From positions 223,702 to 287,701 of the forward strand of contig MKVH01000002.1 of assembly GCA_001899175.1 (NCBI GenBank): DNA of 64,000 nt, given 5' to 3'. Source of the DNA: Candidatus Kapaibacterium thiocyanatum. GTDB lineage: Bacteria; Bacteroidota; Ignavibacteria; Kapaibacteriales; Kapaibacteriaceae. Below are positions 44,675 to 53,458 of this stretch, in pieces. Numbering within the stretch: position 1 is the stretch's first letter; each line of letters begins with the position of its first letter. Both the position numbers and the translations under genes were made by a program. The notes under the pieces were generated by a model. That model saw nothing but the letters and a program-made list of their open reading frames with translations. It searched no databases and was not told the origin of the DNA.

Positions 44675-46687
44675 GTGAAGAAGCTCGTTCTCAGGAAGGC
44701 GGCAGTCGGGCAGAGCGGACGTGCCTATCGTATCGCCTACGATCAGGTACTGAATCCTGCACAGCTCGAAGCCGTCATGCATGGAGACGGTCCTGCCCTC
44801 GTCCTTGCAGGTGCCGGAACGGGAAAGACGCGCACGCTGACGTATCGCGTGGCGCGGCTCGTCGAGGATGGCGTCGATCCCGCATCCATCCTGCTCCTGA
44901 CCTTCACACGCAAGGCCGCCCATGAAATGGTGCGCCGTGCATCGTCGTTGCTCGATGGTCGTGTGGACAAGGTGGCCGGTGGTACGTTCCATTCCTTCGC
45001 CCATCTCGTCCTGCGCCGCTTCGGGCTGTCCCACGACGGCGATGCTTCGGCAGGGGCGTTTACGATCCTCGACCAGTCCGACGCCGAAGACGTCATGAAT
45101 CTCGTGCGAGGGCGGTTCGACGTCGCGAAGCTCAAGAAGCGCTTTCCGCAGAAGGGCACGCTGCATGCGATGTACAGCACGGCCGTCAATACCGCCACGC
45201 CGCTCGACGACGTGATCGCGGGCAAGTATCCGCAGTTCGTGGACGAAGGGCCGCGCATCGCCGAGGTCATCCGCGCATACAACGACTACAAGCGGCAGCA
45301 GCGGATGGTCGACTACGACGACCTGCTCGTCCACCTCCTCGCCCTGACCAGGCACGAGGAGGTCGGTGCGGCGTTGCGAACGCAGTACCGGTATCTGATG
45401 GTCGACGAATACCAGGACACGAACGTCCTCCAGCATTCCATCATCATGGGACTGGCCGGAAGCCGTGGCAACGTCATGGCCGTCGGCGACGATGCCCAGA
45501 GCATCTATTCGTTCCGCGGCGCCGACATCCGGAACATCCACGGATTCCCCGAATCGTTCGACGGCTGCGCAATGATCCGCCTCGAACACAATTATCGCAG
45601 TTCGCAGCCCATCCTCGACGTCTGCAACGCCATCCTCCGCGATGCACCCGACATGTATGCGAAGGAGCTCTTCAGCGACCGCAAGACGGGCGAGCTTCCG
45701 ATGATCGTTTCCTGCCGGAACGAGCGTCAGCAGAGTGCCTTCCTCGTCCAGCAGATCCTGGAGTTACGGGAAGACGGCAAACCCCTGAAGGACATCGCCG
45801 TCCTGTTCCGATCGGGCTTCCTGTCCTTCGACCTCGAGATCGAACTCGGCAAGGCCGGGATACCGTTCAGGAAGTTCGGTGGCATGAAGTTCACGGAAGC
45901 CGCGCATGTGAAGGACCTGCTCGCCCTGCTGCGGGTCACGGTCAATCCGCGCGATGCCATCTCATGGTACCGCAGCATGCTGCTGCAACAGGGGGTAGGA
46001 CAGAAGTCGGCCGCTGTCGCACTGGAGCAGTTGCTGGGCATGGCCGATCCGTTGCATGGTGAAGGTGTACGTCTGTCTGGTCGGGCCGGAACCATGGTTG
46101 GGGAGTTGATCGGCATTCTTCGTGTGGCTGAAGGTATCGCTTCTGCGGGAGAGCGGATACGACACCTGGCAGAATGGTACAGACCCGTCCTGGAGCGCGT
46201 CCACGACGACCATGCCAAGCGATGGAAGGATATCGAGACCGTCGTAGGAATCTGCTCGCGCTACACGACGCCGGCGGACTTTCTTGCGGACATCGCTCTC
46301 GACCCGCCGCAGGAAGCGCTGGACGACATCGAGGAGGACGACGGTGAGGACGAGTTCATCACCTTGTCCACTATCCACTCAGCCAAGGGGCTGGAGTGGC
46401 ACAGCGTCTTCCTCATCTGGATGAACGAAGGGCGCCTTCCTTCCGCACGGTCGGCCGATAGCGAGGCATCACTGGAAGAGGAGCGCCGCCTGCTCTACGT
46501 CGCTGCCACGCGGGCGCGGGAGCATCTCGTCATGACCTATCCCGCCGTCATGATGGAATGGGAACACTCGGATGTCCTCGGCCGTCCGAGCCGTTTCCTC
46601 GACGGTGTCGACGCCGAGCTGTGTCCGACCTACTACCTTGCCGAGGAATCGGAGAACGACGCCGAAACCGGGCTTCTGGATGCCTGA
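44675..46687 (+). CDS. UvrD/PcrA-family ATP-dependent DNA helicase
   Basis: This superfamily 1A 3'-5' helicase of 670 residues is probably involved in repair or fork processing. All core motifs are visible: Walker A GAGTGKTRTL, LTFTRKAAHEM, DEYQDTN, GDDAQSIYSFRGAD, LEHNYRSS, TIHSAKGLEW and YVAATRAREHL. The N-terminus has a short extra stretch before the Q-motif LNPAQLEAV, and the C-terminus ends soon after motif VI, without the Tudor-like tail of PcrA. The GTG start at 44675 lies two bases after the E1 stop, so translation is likely coupled. Coupling to metabolism is probably incidental. Confidence 0.93.
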   Translation: MKKLVLRKAAVGQSGRAYRIAYDQVLNPAQLEAVMHGDGPALVLAGAGTGKTRTLTYRVARLVEDGVDPASILLLTFTRKAAHEMVRRASSLLDGRVDKVAGGTFHSFAHLVLRRFGLSHDGDASAGAFTILDQSDAEDVMNLVRGRFDVAKLKKRFPQKGTLHAMYSTAVNTATPLDDVIAGKYPQFVDEGPRIAEVIRAYNDYKRQQRMVDYDDLLVHLLALTRHEEVGAALRTQYRYLMVDEYQDTNVLQHSIIMGLAGSRGNVMAVGDDAQSIYSFRGADIRNIHGFPESFDGCAMIRLEHNYRSSQPILDVCNAILRDAPDMYAKELFSDRKTGELPMIVSCRNERQQSAFLVQQILELREDGKPLKDIAVLFRSGFLSFDLEIELGKAGIPFRKFGGMKFTEAAHVKDLLALLRVTVNPRDAISWYRSMLLQQGVGQKSAAVALEQLLGMADPLHGEGVRLSGRAGTMVGELIGILRVAEGIASAGERIRHLAEWYRPVLERVHDDHAKRWKDIETVVGICSRYTTPADFLADIALDPPQEALDDIEEDDGEDEFITLSTIHSAKGLEWHSVFLIWMNEGRLPSARSADSEASLEEERRLLYVAATRAREHLVMTYPAVMMEWEHSDVLGRPSRFLDGVDAELCPTYYLAEESENDAETGLLDA

Positions 46688-46738
46688 TGTAAAAAGTTCG
46701 TAAAAAGCCCTATCTTTCATCCCGCCCCACGGCAGGGC

Positions 46739-48274
46739 ATGTCAAATCAGGGTGAGCATAGGGCCAGAGTCTGCATGACACCTCCGACGCTTCAAGAACT
46801 CAGTGAAGCCCTCGTACGATCTGCACCCCATACAGGAGTGCAGGCAACCATACGCTCCAGCAAGCTGCGTGCGTCGATTGCACTGGTACTTGCCGATGCG
46901 CTGATGTTGACGTTGGTCATGGTGGCCGCCATCAGCATGCGCGCGATGACGGGAACCGGTTCGATTCCGCTCGATGCCTGGGCTCCGATCGTCGGCGCCG
47001 TCATTCTCGCCAATGCATTCGGATCCTTGTGGCGGGGGATCTATCCCGGCTACGGCATGTGCGCCATTTCGGAACTCCGCAGCACGTTCTATACGCTGAC
47101 GGGTGTCTTCGCCGCCGTCATCGCCATCTCGTTCTTCACCCGCGGCGTCCTTCCGTACGCCCGATCCATCCTGCTCTTCGCCTACGTCTTCAGTGTACCG
47201 ATGCTCGCCGTTTCCCGAATGGCCGTCCGGCGCCTGCTCAGCAGGAAGCCCTGGTACGGGATTCCGGTGATCATCGTGGGTGAGCACGGTCTGGCCGCCA
47301 AGATCGTCGATTCCCTGCGTGTGAACACGCACATCGGTCTCCGTCCGATGGTCATCATCGAGCCCGACGAAGAGCATGCCGACTACGGATATCATCATTC
47401 GGTTCCCGTCATCGGCGGTGTGGATACCATCCATCCGCTCGCACGCCGCTTCGGCGTCTCGCACGGCATCATCGCCCTGCCACATGCCACTTCCGAACAG
47501 CTCGCGGAGCTGCTCGAGCGGAGCTGCCAGAGTCTCACGAATTTCACCTTCGTGGGCGAACACGTCAATCCGTCCGTCATGTGGATCAGCAATGTCCAGA
47601 GCGATCTCCTCATGAGTGCCGAAATCGAACACCGTCTGCGCCAGCCTGCCCTGCGGCTCAAGAAGCGTCTGTTCGACCTCGTGGTGGCCGTTCCGCTCTT
47701 CCTGATCTCCCTGCCCTTCATGCTTGCCATCGCAGTGGCCATACGCCTCACGTCGAAAGGTCCCATCCTCTATCGCCAGAAGCGCGTGGGGTACAAGGGC
47801 CGGCATTTCGACCTCATCAAATTCCGGACGATGGTGGACAATGCCGACGGAGTCCTGGCCGACATGCTGGAACGCAATCCGAAGATGAAGGAAGAATATC
47901 AACGCTTCCACAAGCTGAAGGTCGACCCGCGTATCACGAGGATAGGTCAGTGGCTGCGCAAGTTCAGCATGGACGAGCTGCCCCAGCTCTGGAACGTGCT
48001 GCGCGGCGACATGACCCTCGTCGGATCGCGTCCCGTCCTGCCGAGCGAAATGCAGGAACTCGGCGCCGACGCACGGCGCATGTACATGAACATGCACCAG
48101 GGCACGAAGCCGGGCCTGACCGGACTGTGGCAGGTGACGGTGCGGGCCAATGCGGAGTTCGACCAGCGTGTCCACATCGACCAGTACTATATCCGCAACT
48201 GGTCCCTGTTCCTCGACATCCACATCCTCCTCCGTACCGTCGGCGTGGTCATGACGGGGAGAGGTGGGTATTGA
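46739..48274 (+). CDS. Polyprenyl-phosphate sugar-1-phosphate transferase (WbaP/WcaJ type)
   Basis: This membrane enzyme starts a glycan by moving a sugar-1-phosphate from a nucleotide sugar to undecaprenyl phosphate. The 511 residues contain four or five N-terminal helices (about 45-145), a nucleotide-binding-like middle (VIIVGEHGLAAKIVDSL) and a C-terminal transferase domain. That domain has KRLFDLVVAVPLF, GPILYRQKRVGYKGR, DPRITRIGQWLRKFSMDELPQLWNVLRGDMTLVGSRPVLP and GLTGLWQVT, all classic. A TATCTTTC at 46711-46718 may be its -7 promoter box. The ATG at 46739 was taken; 46775 is an alternative. It is the first gene of a glycan operon. Confidence 0.93.
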   Translation: MSNQGEHRARVCMTPPTLQELSEALVRSAPHTGVQATIRSSKLRASIALVLADALMLTLVMVAAISMRAMTGTGSIPLDAWAPIVGAVILANAFGSLWRGIYPGYGMCAISELRSTFYTLTGVFAAVIAISFFTRGVLPYARSILLFAYVFSVPMLAVSRMAVRRLLSRKPWYGIPVIIVGEHGLAAKIVDSLRVNTHIGLRPMVIIEPDEEHADYGYHHSVPVIGGVDTIHPLARRFGVSHGIIALPHATSEQLAELLERSCQSLTNFTFVGEHVNPSVMWISNVQSDLLMSAEIEHRLRQPALRLKKRLFDLVVAVPLFLISLPFMLAIAVAIRLTSKGPILYRQKRVGYKGRHFDLIKFRTMVDNADGVLADMLERNPKMKEEYQRFHKLKVDPRITRIGQWLRKFSMDELPQLWNVLRGDMTLVGSRPVLPSEMQELGADARRMYMNMHQGTKPGLTGLWQVTVRANAEFDQRVHIDQYYIRNWSLFLDIHILLRTVGVVMTGRGGY

Positions 48275-49521
48275 GTACGATCCTGTTCCTTACACCGCGA
48301 TTTCCCTGGCCACTGATCGGCGGCGATCGCGTCAAGGCCTATCATCTGCTGCGCCATCTCGGCAAGCGGCACCGTGTCCACGTCGTGACGTTCAGTCATG
48401 GCGCCCCACCCACCGATCTTCAGTGCCGCAAGCTCGAAGAACTCGGTGTCCAGCTCCACGTCGTACCCCTCGATCCCGTTCTTGCAGGTCTGGCCAGCGT
48501 CAGGACGTTCTGGACCGGGCTGCCGCTTGAGATCACGTTCTATACGCGGCCGGACTTCAAGCGTGTCGTGGACGACATCCTCGCACACGAGAACATCGAT
48601 CTCGCCATCTCGTTCTTCATGCGTACGGCCGAATACGTGCGGGACATCGTGGGGCTTCCCAGGATCCTCATCGCCGAAGACTGCCGGCTCGAATATCAGA
48701 CGCGATCCACACTCGCTGCGCGGACCCTGCCCCAGAAGCTCGTCCGCTGGTGGGAAACGCGCAAGCTGCGACGCTACGAGCCTGCCGTGGTGAACGACTT
48801 CGACCTGACGACCTTCGTCAGCCCCGAAGACGTGGCCGCGATGGAAAAGCTCAACCGTTCGGCCAGATATCGTGTCGTGACCAACGGCGTCGATCTCGAC
48901 AGGTTCTCTTTCAGGGACGATCATGAACGTCGCAGTGGTCTGCTGTTCGCAGGCAAGCTCGACGTCCTGGCCAACCACCTCATGGCCAGTACCATCATCC
49001 GCGACATCATGCCCGCCGTGCATGCGGCCGTGCCGGATACCGATCTCGTCATCGCCGGTGCGAGCCCCAAGGCCGCCTTGCAGCGCATGGTCGGGCCGCA
49101 TATCCGCATCGAAGCGGACGTTCCCGATCTCGTCCCATATCTTCATCGTGCAGCTATCTTCATCCATCCGCATCATGGTGGATCGGGTATCCAGAACAAG
49201 GTGCTCGAGGCCATGGCAGCAGGTTGTGCCGTCGTGACCACGCCGAGCGGCCTGCAGGGCATCGGGGCCGTCCACGGAACGCACGTCCTCGTCGGCACGA
49301 CGCCGGAGGAACTGGCGCGCCACGCCGTACGCCTGCTGAACGATGCGGGGGAACGATCCACGCTGGCCCATAATGCCCGGACACTCATGGTGCAGACGCA
49401 CTCGTGGGACCACGTCTTTTCGCAGCTCGACAGGACGATCGCCGACGTGACGGGGGATATGGACATCGATCCGGGCGAATCGCCGTCGCCACTCACCGTG
49501 CAGCGTGCGGGCACCGCGTGA
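48271..49521 (+). CDS. Glycosyltransferase, GT4-like
   Basis: This is a retaining GT-B glycosyltransferase of 416 residues for the same surface glycan. The N-terminal domain starts ILFLTPRFPWPLIGGDRVKAYHLLRHL, as in the sugar transferases found with exosortase-type and EPS loci. The donor-site region near residue 300 has HHGGSGIQNKVLEAMAAGCAVVTTP, the GT4 signature with its Glu. The start is TTG at 48271, overlapping the previous stop as TTGA, with AGAGGTGG just upstream; no better ATG exists near it. The acceptor and donor sugars are not identifiable. Confidence 0.9.
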   Translation: MSTILFLTPRFPWPLIGGDRVKAYHLLRHLGKRHRVHVVTFSHGAPPTDLQCRKLEELGVQLHVVPLDPVLAGLASVRTFWTGLPLEITFYTRPDFKRVVDDILAHENIDLAISFFMRTAEYVRDIVGLPRILIAEDCRLEYQTRSTLAARTLPQKLVRWWETRKLRRYEPAVVNDFDLTTFVSPEDVAAMEKLNRSARYRVVTNGVDLDRFSFRDDHERRSGLLFAGKLDVLANHLMASTIIRDIMPAVHAAVPDTDLVIAGASPKAALQRMVGPHIRIEADVPDLVPYLHRAAIFIHPHHGGSGIQNKVLEAMAAGCAVVTTPSGLQGIGAVHGTHVLVGTTPEELARHAVRLLNDAGERSTLAHNARTLMVQTHSWDHVFSQLDRTIADVTGDMDIDPGESPSPLTVQRAGTA

Positions 49522-50039
49522 ACAAGGCACTCTTTCTCGACCGCGACGGTATCGTCAACCGGCGTATCGTCGGAGGGTACGTCCGTACTCCCGAAGAATT
49601 CGAACTGCTCGACGACGTCCTTCCGTTGATCCGTGCCGGCAGGCGCGCGGGAATGCTTCTCGTCCTCATCACCAACCAGCAGGGCGTCGGCAAGGAACTG
49701 ATGACGGACGACGAGCTCGACGACGTCCACGACCATATGCAGGCCATGCTGGCCGTACGGGCGGGGACCATGCTGGACGATATCTACGTCTGTACCGATC
49801 TGGAGGGAAGCGGAAGCCTTCGCCGCAAGCCCAATCCCGGAATGCTCCTCGAAGCCATCGCCGATCACGACATCGATCCGGGGGAATCGTGGTTCGTGGG
49901 AGACAGTATCTCGGACGCCCAGGCGGGCCGTAGTGCCGGAGTACGCACACTTCTCGTCGGAGCCTTTCCTCCGGATGCCGCCGACGTCGTCGTCGCCACC
50001 CTCGATACCGCCACAAAAAAAATCTTCGGCGACCTGTAA
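49518..50039 (+). CDS. gmhB: HAD phosphatase, GmhB type (heptose-1,7-bisphosphate 7-phosphatase)
   Basis: This is a 173-residue HAD hydrolase of the histidinol/heptose-bisphosphate phosphatase group. FLDRDGIVN carries the nucleophile and acid Asp, ITNQQG is motif II, RRKPNPGM holds the motif III Lys, and GDSISDAQAG is motif IV. GmhB makes heptose-1-phosphate for ADP-heptose; its place behind two glycan genes fits a lipopolysaccharide precursor role. The short Cys-containing zinc loop of some GmhB proteins is not evident, so a different sugar-phosphate substrate is possible. The GTG at 49518 overlaps the previous stop as GTGA. Confidence 0.82.
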   Translation: MNKALFLDRDGIVNRRIVGGYVRTPEEFELLDDVLPLIRAGRRAGMLLVLITNQQGVGKELMTDDELDDVHDHMQAMLAVRAGTMLDDIYVCTDLEGSGSLRRKPNPGMLLEAIADHDIDPGESWFVGDSISDAQAGRSAGVRTLLVGAFPPDAADVVVATLDTATKKIFGDL

Positions 50040-50081
50040 CACTGCCGTAATTCATCCGTACACACGCCGCGGTTATGACCG

Positions 50082-50112
50082 TTTGCGCAGTTCGTGACGT
50101 TTGGTAAGTTTG
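50082..50112 (+). promoter_or_regulatory. Promoter of the efflux operon, Bacteroidota type
   Basis: TTTG at 50082-50085, a 19-base spacer and TAAGTTTG at 50105-50112 match the full Bacteroidota consensus TTTG-N19-TAnnTTTG. It is 58 bases before the ATG of the TolC-type gene. Confidence 0.7.
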
Positions 50113-50125
50113 TGACCGCCGGTCA
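50113..50125 (+). promoter_or_regulatory. Candidate TetR operator of the efflux operon
   Basis: TGACCGCCGGTCA is a perfect palindrome with six-base arms around a central C. It begins at the base after the -7 box, so a bound repressor would cover the transcription start. A half-site TGACCG also occurs at 50076-50081 on the upstream flank. The TetR gene in the same operon is the likely ligand-responsive binder. Confidence 0.6.
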
Positions 50126-50170
50126 TAATATGATTGTAAAGTCAGCATCATTCTCCTGAAGGAACCTTGT

Positions 50171-51523
50171 ATGAACGGACGCATTTCCGCGTTCTGTGCG
50201 GTATTGATGATGGTCACGGTAACGGCGTTTGCTGCACCACGGCCGCTCACGATGGACGAGGCGATAGATCTTGCCTTGAAACAGAATAAGAAGGTGTCCA
50301 TCGCCAAGCTCGGTGTGGACAAGGCCGACGCGAAGGTGACGGAAGCGCTGGGCCATGCGCTGCCGACGCTCAATCTGAGTGCAGCATATACCCGTAACAT
50401 CCAGGTTCCCGTCTTCTTCATCCCGGACTTCCAGAATCCATCGTCCGGTGCGCTGTCTCCGGTACGCGTCGGTCTGAACAATCAGTATCAGCTCCAGGCG
50501 CAGGCCACGCAGATCCTGTTCAATTCGGCGGTGTTTTCCGGAATCGGAGCCTCGAAGGTCTACTACAACGCTGCCCTCGAGCAGCTCAACTCTGCCGTCG
50601 CTGAAGTCGTGACGGATACGAAGAAGAAGTACTTCGACGCCATGATGGCCAGGGAACTCGGCCGTATCTCGCAGGCCACGCTCGACAACGCGATGGAGAA
50701 CTTCAAGACCATCGACGCCCTCTTCAGGGAAGGTCTCGTGGCCGAGTTCGATCTCATCAGGTCGCAGGTCGCCGTGGACAACATCCGTCCGAGCGTGACG
50801 GAGAGCGAAGCCGTCTACGCCAATGCCATCGGTGCACTCCAGACGCACATCGGCATGGACATGGGTGATTCGGTCGTCCCGGTGGGCGAGTTCCAGGAAG
50901 AACAGGTCGAGTTTCCCGACGAACAGGTGGCCATCGAGACCGCGCTTCGCGAGAACAAGGATCTGAAGGCCCTCGAATACCAGGTCCGCGTCACAAAGGA
51001 ATTCATCTCCCTCTATACCGGCGAATATTTCCCGACGCTGTCGCTCTTCGGCAACTGGATGCATCAGGGACAGTCCGATACCTATTCGAACTTCGTGTCG
51101 GCGCCGTCTTCGGCAGTGGGCCTCAACTTCCAGATCAACCTGTTCAACGGATTCCAGACCAAGGCCAGGGTGGAGCAGGCGAACATCGATCATCAGACCG
51201 TCCAGGAGCAGTACAACCAGCTCAAGGATATCGTGAAACTCCAGGTTCGTGCCGTGCTCAACTCGCTCCGTTCGTCGAAGCTGCGGATCCTGGCACAACG
51301 TTCCACCGTCACGCAGGCCCAGCGCGGTCTGGAGATCGCCCGCATCCGCTACAAGGAGGGAACGGGAAGTCTGCTCGAACTCAACGACTCCGAGCTCGCA
51401 CTCTCGCATGCGCAGATCAACAGGATCCAGGCGCTGCATGACTATCACACGACCAAGGCCGACTACGATCGTGTGGTGGCGAGCATCGACAGGAAGTATT
51501 TCCGTACCGTCGAGACGAACTGA
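50171..51523 (+). CDS. TolC-like outer-membrane efflux protein
   Basis: This is the outer-membrane channel of a tripartite efflux pump. The signal peptide ends near FAAPR. The OEP domain repeats are visible: an early MDEAIDLALKQNKKVSIAKLGV, the LRENKDLKALEYQVRVTKE region, and near the C-terminus RYKEGTGSLLELNDSELALSHAQIN, a typical TolC-family helix. The 450 residues are normal. GAAGGAA upstream supports the ATG at 50171. It is first in the operon tolC-like, tetR, adaptor, RND. Confidence 0.94.
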   Translation: MNGRISAFCAVLMMVTVTAFAAPRPLTMDEAIDLALKQNKKVSIAKLGVDKADAKVTEALGHALPTLNLSAAYTRNIQVPVFFIPDFQNPSSGALSPVRVGLNNQYQLQAQATQILFNSAVFSGIGASKVYYNAALEQLNSAVAEVVTDTKKKYFDAMMARELGRISQATLDNAMENFKTIDALFREGLVAEFDLIRSQVAVDNIRPSVTESEAVYANAIGALQTHIGMDMGDSVVPVGEFQEEQVEFPDEQVAIETALRENKDLKALEYQVRVTKEFISLYTGEYFPTLSLFGNWMHQGQSDTYSNFVSAPSSAVGLNFQINLFNGFQTKARVEQANIDHQTVQEQYNQLKDIVKLQVRAVLNSLRSSKLRILAQRSTVTQAQRGLEIARIRYKEGTGSLLELNDSELALSHAQINRIQALHDYHTTKADYDRVVASIDRKYFRTVETN

Positions 51524-51525
51524 TC

Positions 51526-52209
51526 ATGGGTGTCAGGGAACGACGAGAGAAGGAACGCGAACAGCGCCGCCTGGACATCCTCGCTTCCGCACGTGCAGTG
51601 TTCCTGCAGTACGGCATCGAGCAGACGTCCATGGACCGCATCGCCCAGGAGGCGGAGCTGGCCAAGGGAACGTTGTATCTCTACTTCCGCAACAAGGAAG
51701 AACTGGTTCTTGCACTCATCACAGAGCATCTCGAACAACTGGCGACACTCCTGGAAGAGGTCACGAAACGCAGCCTGTCCCCTCAGCAGAAGCTGCTCGG
51801 AATCGTACAGGAATTCTATTCGTTCTCGAAAGGGAACGACTTCTTCTACAAGGTCATGATGCAGATGCGTACGGAACACTTCTGCGAGCCGCCGATGGAA
51901 ACGTCCGAAACCGTCCAGCAGTACCGTTCGGCCAATTGCCAGATGACGAGGATCATCTCGGACATCGTGGAGGAAGGAAGGGCGACCGGCGTCTTCAAGA
52001 TCGACCGTCCCGTCGAATACGTCGTGATGGAGATCATCGTGGCGATGAAGGGAGCTACGCTCGTGATGAAGAACGGCATGTTCCCGCCGGAGTGGCACAA
52101 GCCCGACGTCGGACGTGTGCTCACCGACGTCGCCTGTCTCCTCATCCGCGGCCTGGAAGGCGGTCCCACGGCATATACGCAGGATCCCGTTCCCGTACTG
52201 AACGCTTGA
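51526..52209 (+). CDS. TetR family regulator of the efflux operon
   Basis: This is a 227-residue repressor. The DNA-binding domain has RRLDILASARAVFLQYGIEQTSMDRIAQEAELAKGTLYLYFRNKEEL, covering roughly residues 14-61, a very typical TetR helix-turn-helix. The ligand domain is all helical. It is encoded inside the operon it probably controls, two bases after the channel gene. The palindrome next to the promoter at 50113-50125 is the obvious target. Its inducer cannot be read from sequence. Confidence 0.94.
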   Translation: MGVRERREKEREQRRLDILASARAVFLQYGIEQTSMDRIAQEAELAKGTLYLYFRNKEELVLALITEHLEQLATLLEEVTKRSLSPQQKLLGIVQEFYSFSKGNDFFYKVMMQMRTEHFCEPPMETSETVQQYRSANCQMTRIISDIVEEGRATGVFKIDRPVEYVVMEIIVAMKGATLVMKNGMFPPEWHKPDVGRVLTDVACLLIRGLEGGPTAYTQDPVPVLNA

Positions 52210-52292
52210 TTCCCGAGGAAGGCATCATGGACCGACACACGACCACAGAAACAGAACATATGATCAATACATCACCATCTCAGGGTTTACAG

Positions 52293-53414
52293 ATGAAACT
52301 CCGATTGTTCACCGTGCTTGTCGCAGCCGTCGCATTGACCGCCTGCGGTTCGCAGAGCAACGAGAATACGCCGAGTGATCAGCGCCTGTCACAACTTCGT
52401 GCGGAGCGCTCCAAGCTGGACGATCAGATCCGTACCATGGAGAAGGCACTCGGCAAGGGCGCCGCGACCGCCAACGGTACGGTTCCCGTCACCGTCTTCA
52501 CCACGAACGAGGGATCGTTCGCCCATACCATCGACATCAAGGGATCGGTCGACTCACGCTCGTCCGTGACGATCACGCCCAAGACCGGTGGTACCATCAC
52601 GCGCATCACCGTCGTCAACGGCCAGAGCGTGACGAAGGGCCAGCTCCTCGTGGAGTTCGACAACGAACTCACGAAGCGCAGCATGGAAGAAGTGCAGACG
52701 CAACTCGACTTCGCGAATACGGTCTACGAAAAGCAACGCCGTATCTACGAAGCGAAGGCCGGCAGCGAGATCAGCTACCTCCAGGCCAAGAACCAGAAGG
52801 AGTCGCTCGAACGCCGTATGTCGTCGCTGAAGGAACAGCTCGAACTGTCGCGGCTCTACGCTCCCGTTGCAGGTGTCGCCGATAACGTGCTGCCCCGCGT
52901 GGGCGAGAACGCAGGCCCCGGCCAACCGCTCATGACGATCGTCAACACGGGCGACATGCGCGTCATCGCCGATGTCGCCGAAGCCTACGTCGCCAACATC
53001 TCCCAGGGCGATCCCGTGACGATCATGTTCCCCGAGATCAACGATACGGTCCGGACCCGCCTCGGGATCGTGTCCACCACGGTGAACACGATCAGTCGCA
53101 CCTTCCGTGTCGAGATTCCGATCCGCCCTGTACCGAAGAACCTGCGTCCGAACACGACCTGTAATCTCGTGATCAACGACCTCACGATTCCCAAGGCCAT
53201 CACGATTCCGCTCAAGGCCATCGCACGCGAGGAGAACAACAGCTTCGCCTACGTGGTCAACGAGAAGAACACGGTCATGCGTCGTGCCATCACGACCGGT
53301 CTCGTATCGGGTGGTATGGTCCAGGTCACGGAAGGGTTGCAGCCGGGAGAGCGCGTTGTCGTAAGCGGCGTCCTCGACGTCGCCGATGGCCAGAAGGTCC
53401 GTGTCGTCGAATGA
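52293..53414 (+). CDS. RND efflux periplasmic adaptor lipoprotein
   Basis: This is the membrane-fusion protein linking the RND pump to the outer-membrane channel. From the ATG at 52293 it has 373 residues, with a lipoprotein signal LVAAVALTAC. A short coiled coil (about 35-60), a barrel-sandwich domain with GTITRITVVNGQSVTKGQLLVEFDN, an alpha-hairpin (EEVQTQLDFANTVYEKQRRIYE), and a C-terminal LQPGERVVVSGVLDVADGQKV are visible. An ATG at 52227 in the same frame has the better AGGAAGG ribosome site and would place 22 residues before the signal peptide; which start is used is open. Confidence 0.92.
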   Translation: MKLRLFTVLVAAVALTACGSQSNENTPSDQRLSQLRAERSKLDDQIRTMEKALGKGAATANGTVPVTVFTTNEGSFAHTIDIKGSVDSRSSVTITPKTGGTITRITVVNGQSVTKGQLLVEFDNELTKRSMEEVQTQLDFANTVYEKQRRIYEAKAGSEISYLQAKNQKESLERRMSSLKEQLELSRLYAPVAGVADNVLPRVGENAGPGQPLMTIVNTGDMRVIADVAEAYVANISQGDPVTIMFPEINDTVRTRLGIVSTTVNTISRTFRVEIPIRPVPKNLRPNTTCNLVINDLTIPKAITIPLKAIAREENNSFAYVVNEKNTVMRRAITTGLVSGGMVQVTEGLQPGERVVVSGVLDVADGQKVRVVE

Positions 53415-53458
53415 TTTGCGTTCACCCACCACAACACATACTCTGACCTGTTTACAAC

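Noticed and set aside
46739..50039. The glycan genes as a horizontally acquired island
   Set aside because: Codon and base composition look like the neighbours by eye, and no mobile gene or repeat borders them. A composition calculation would be needed to say more.
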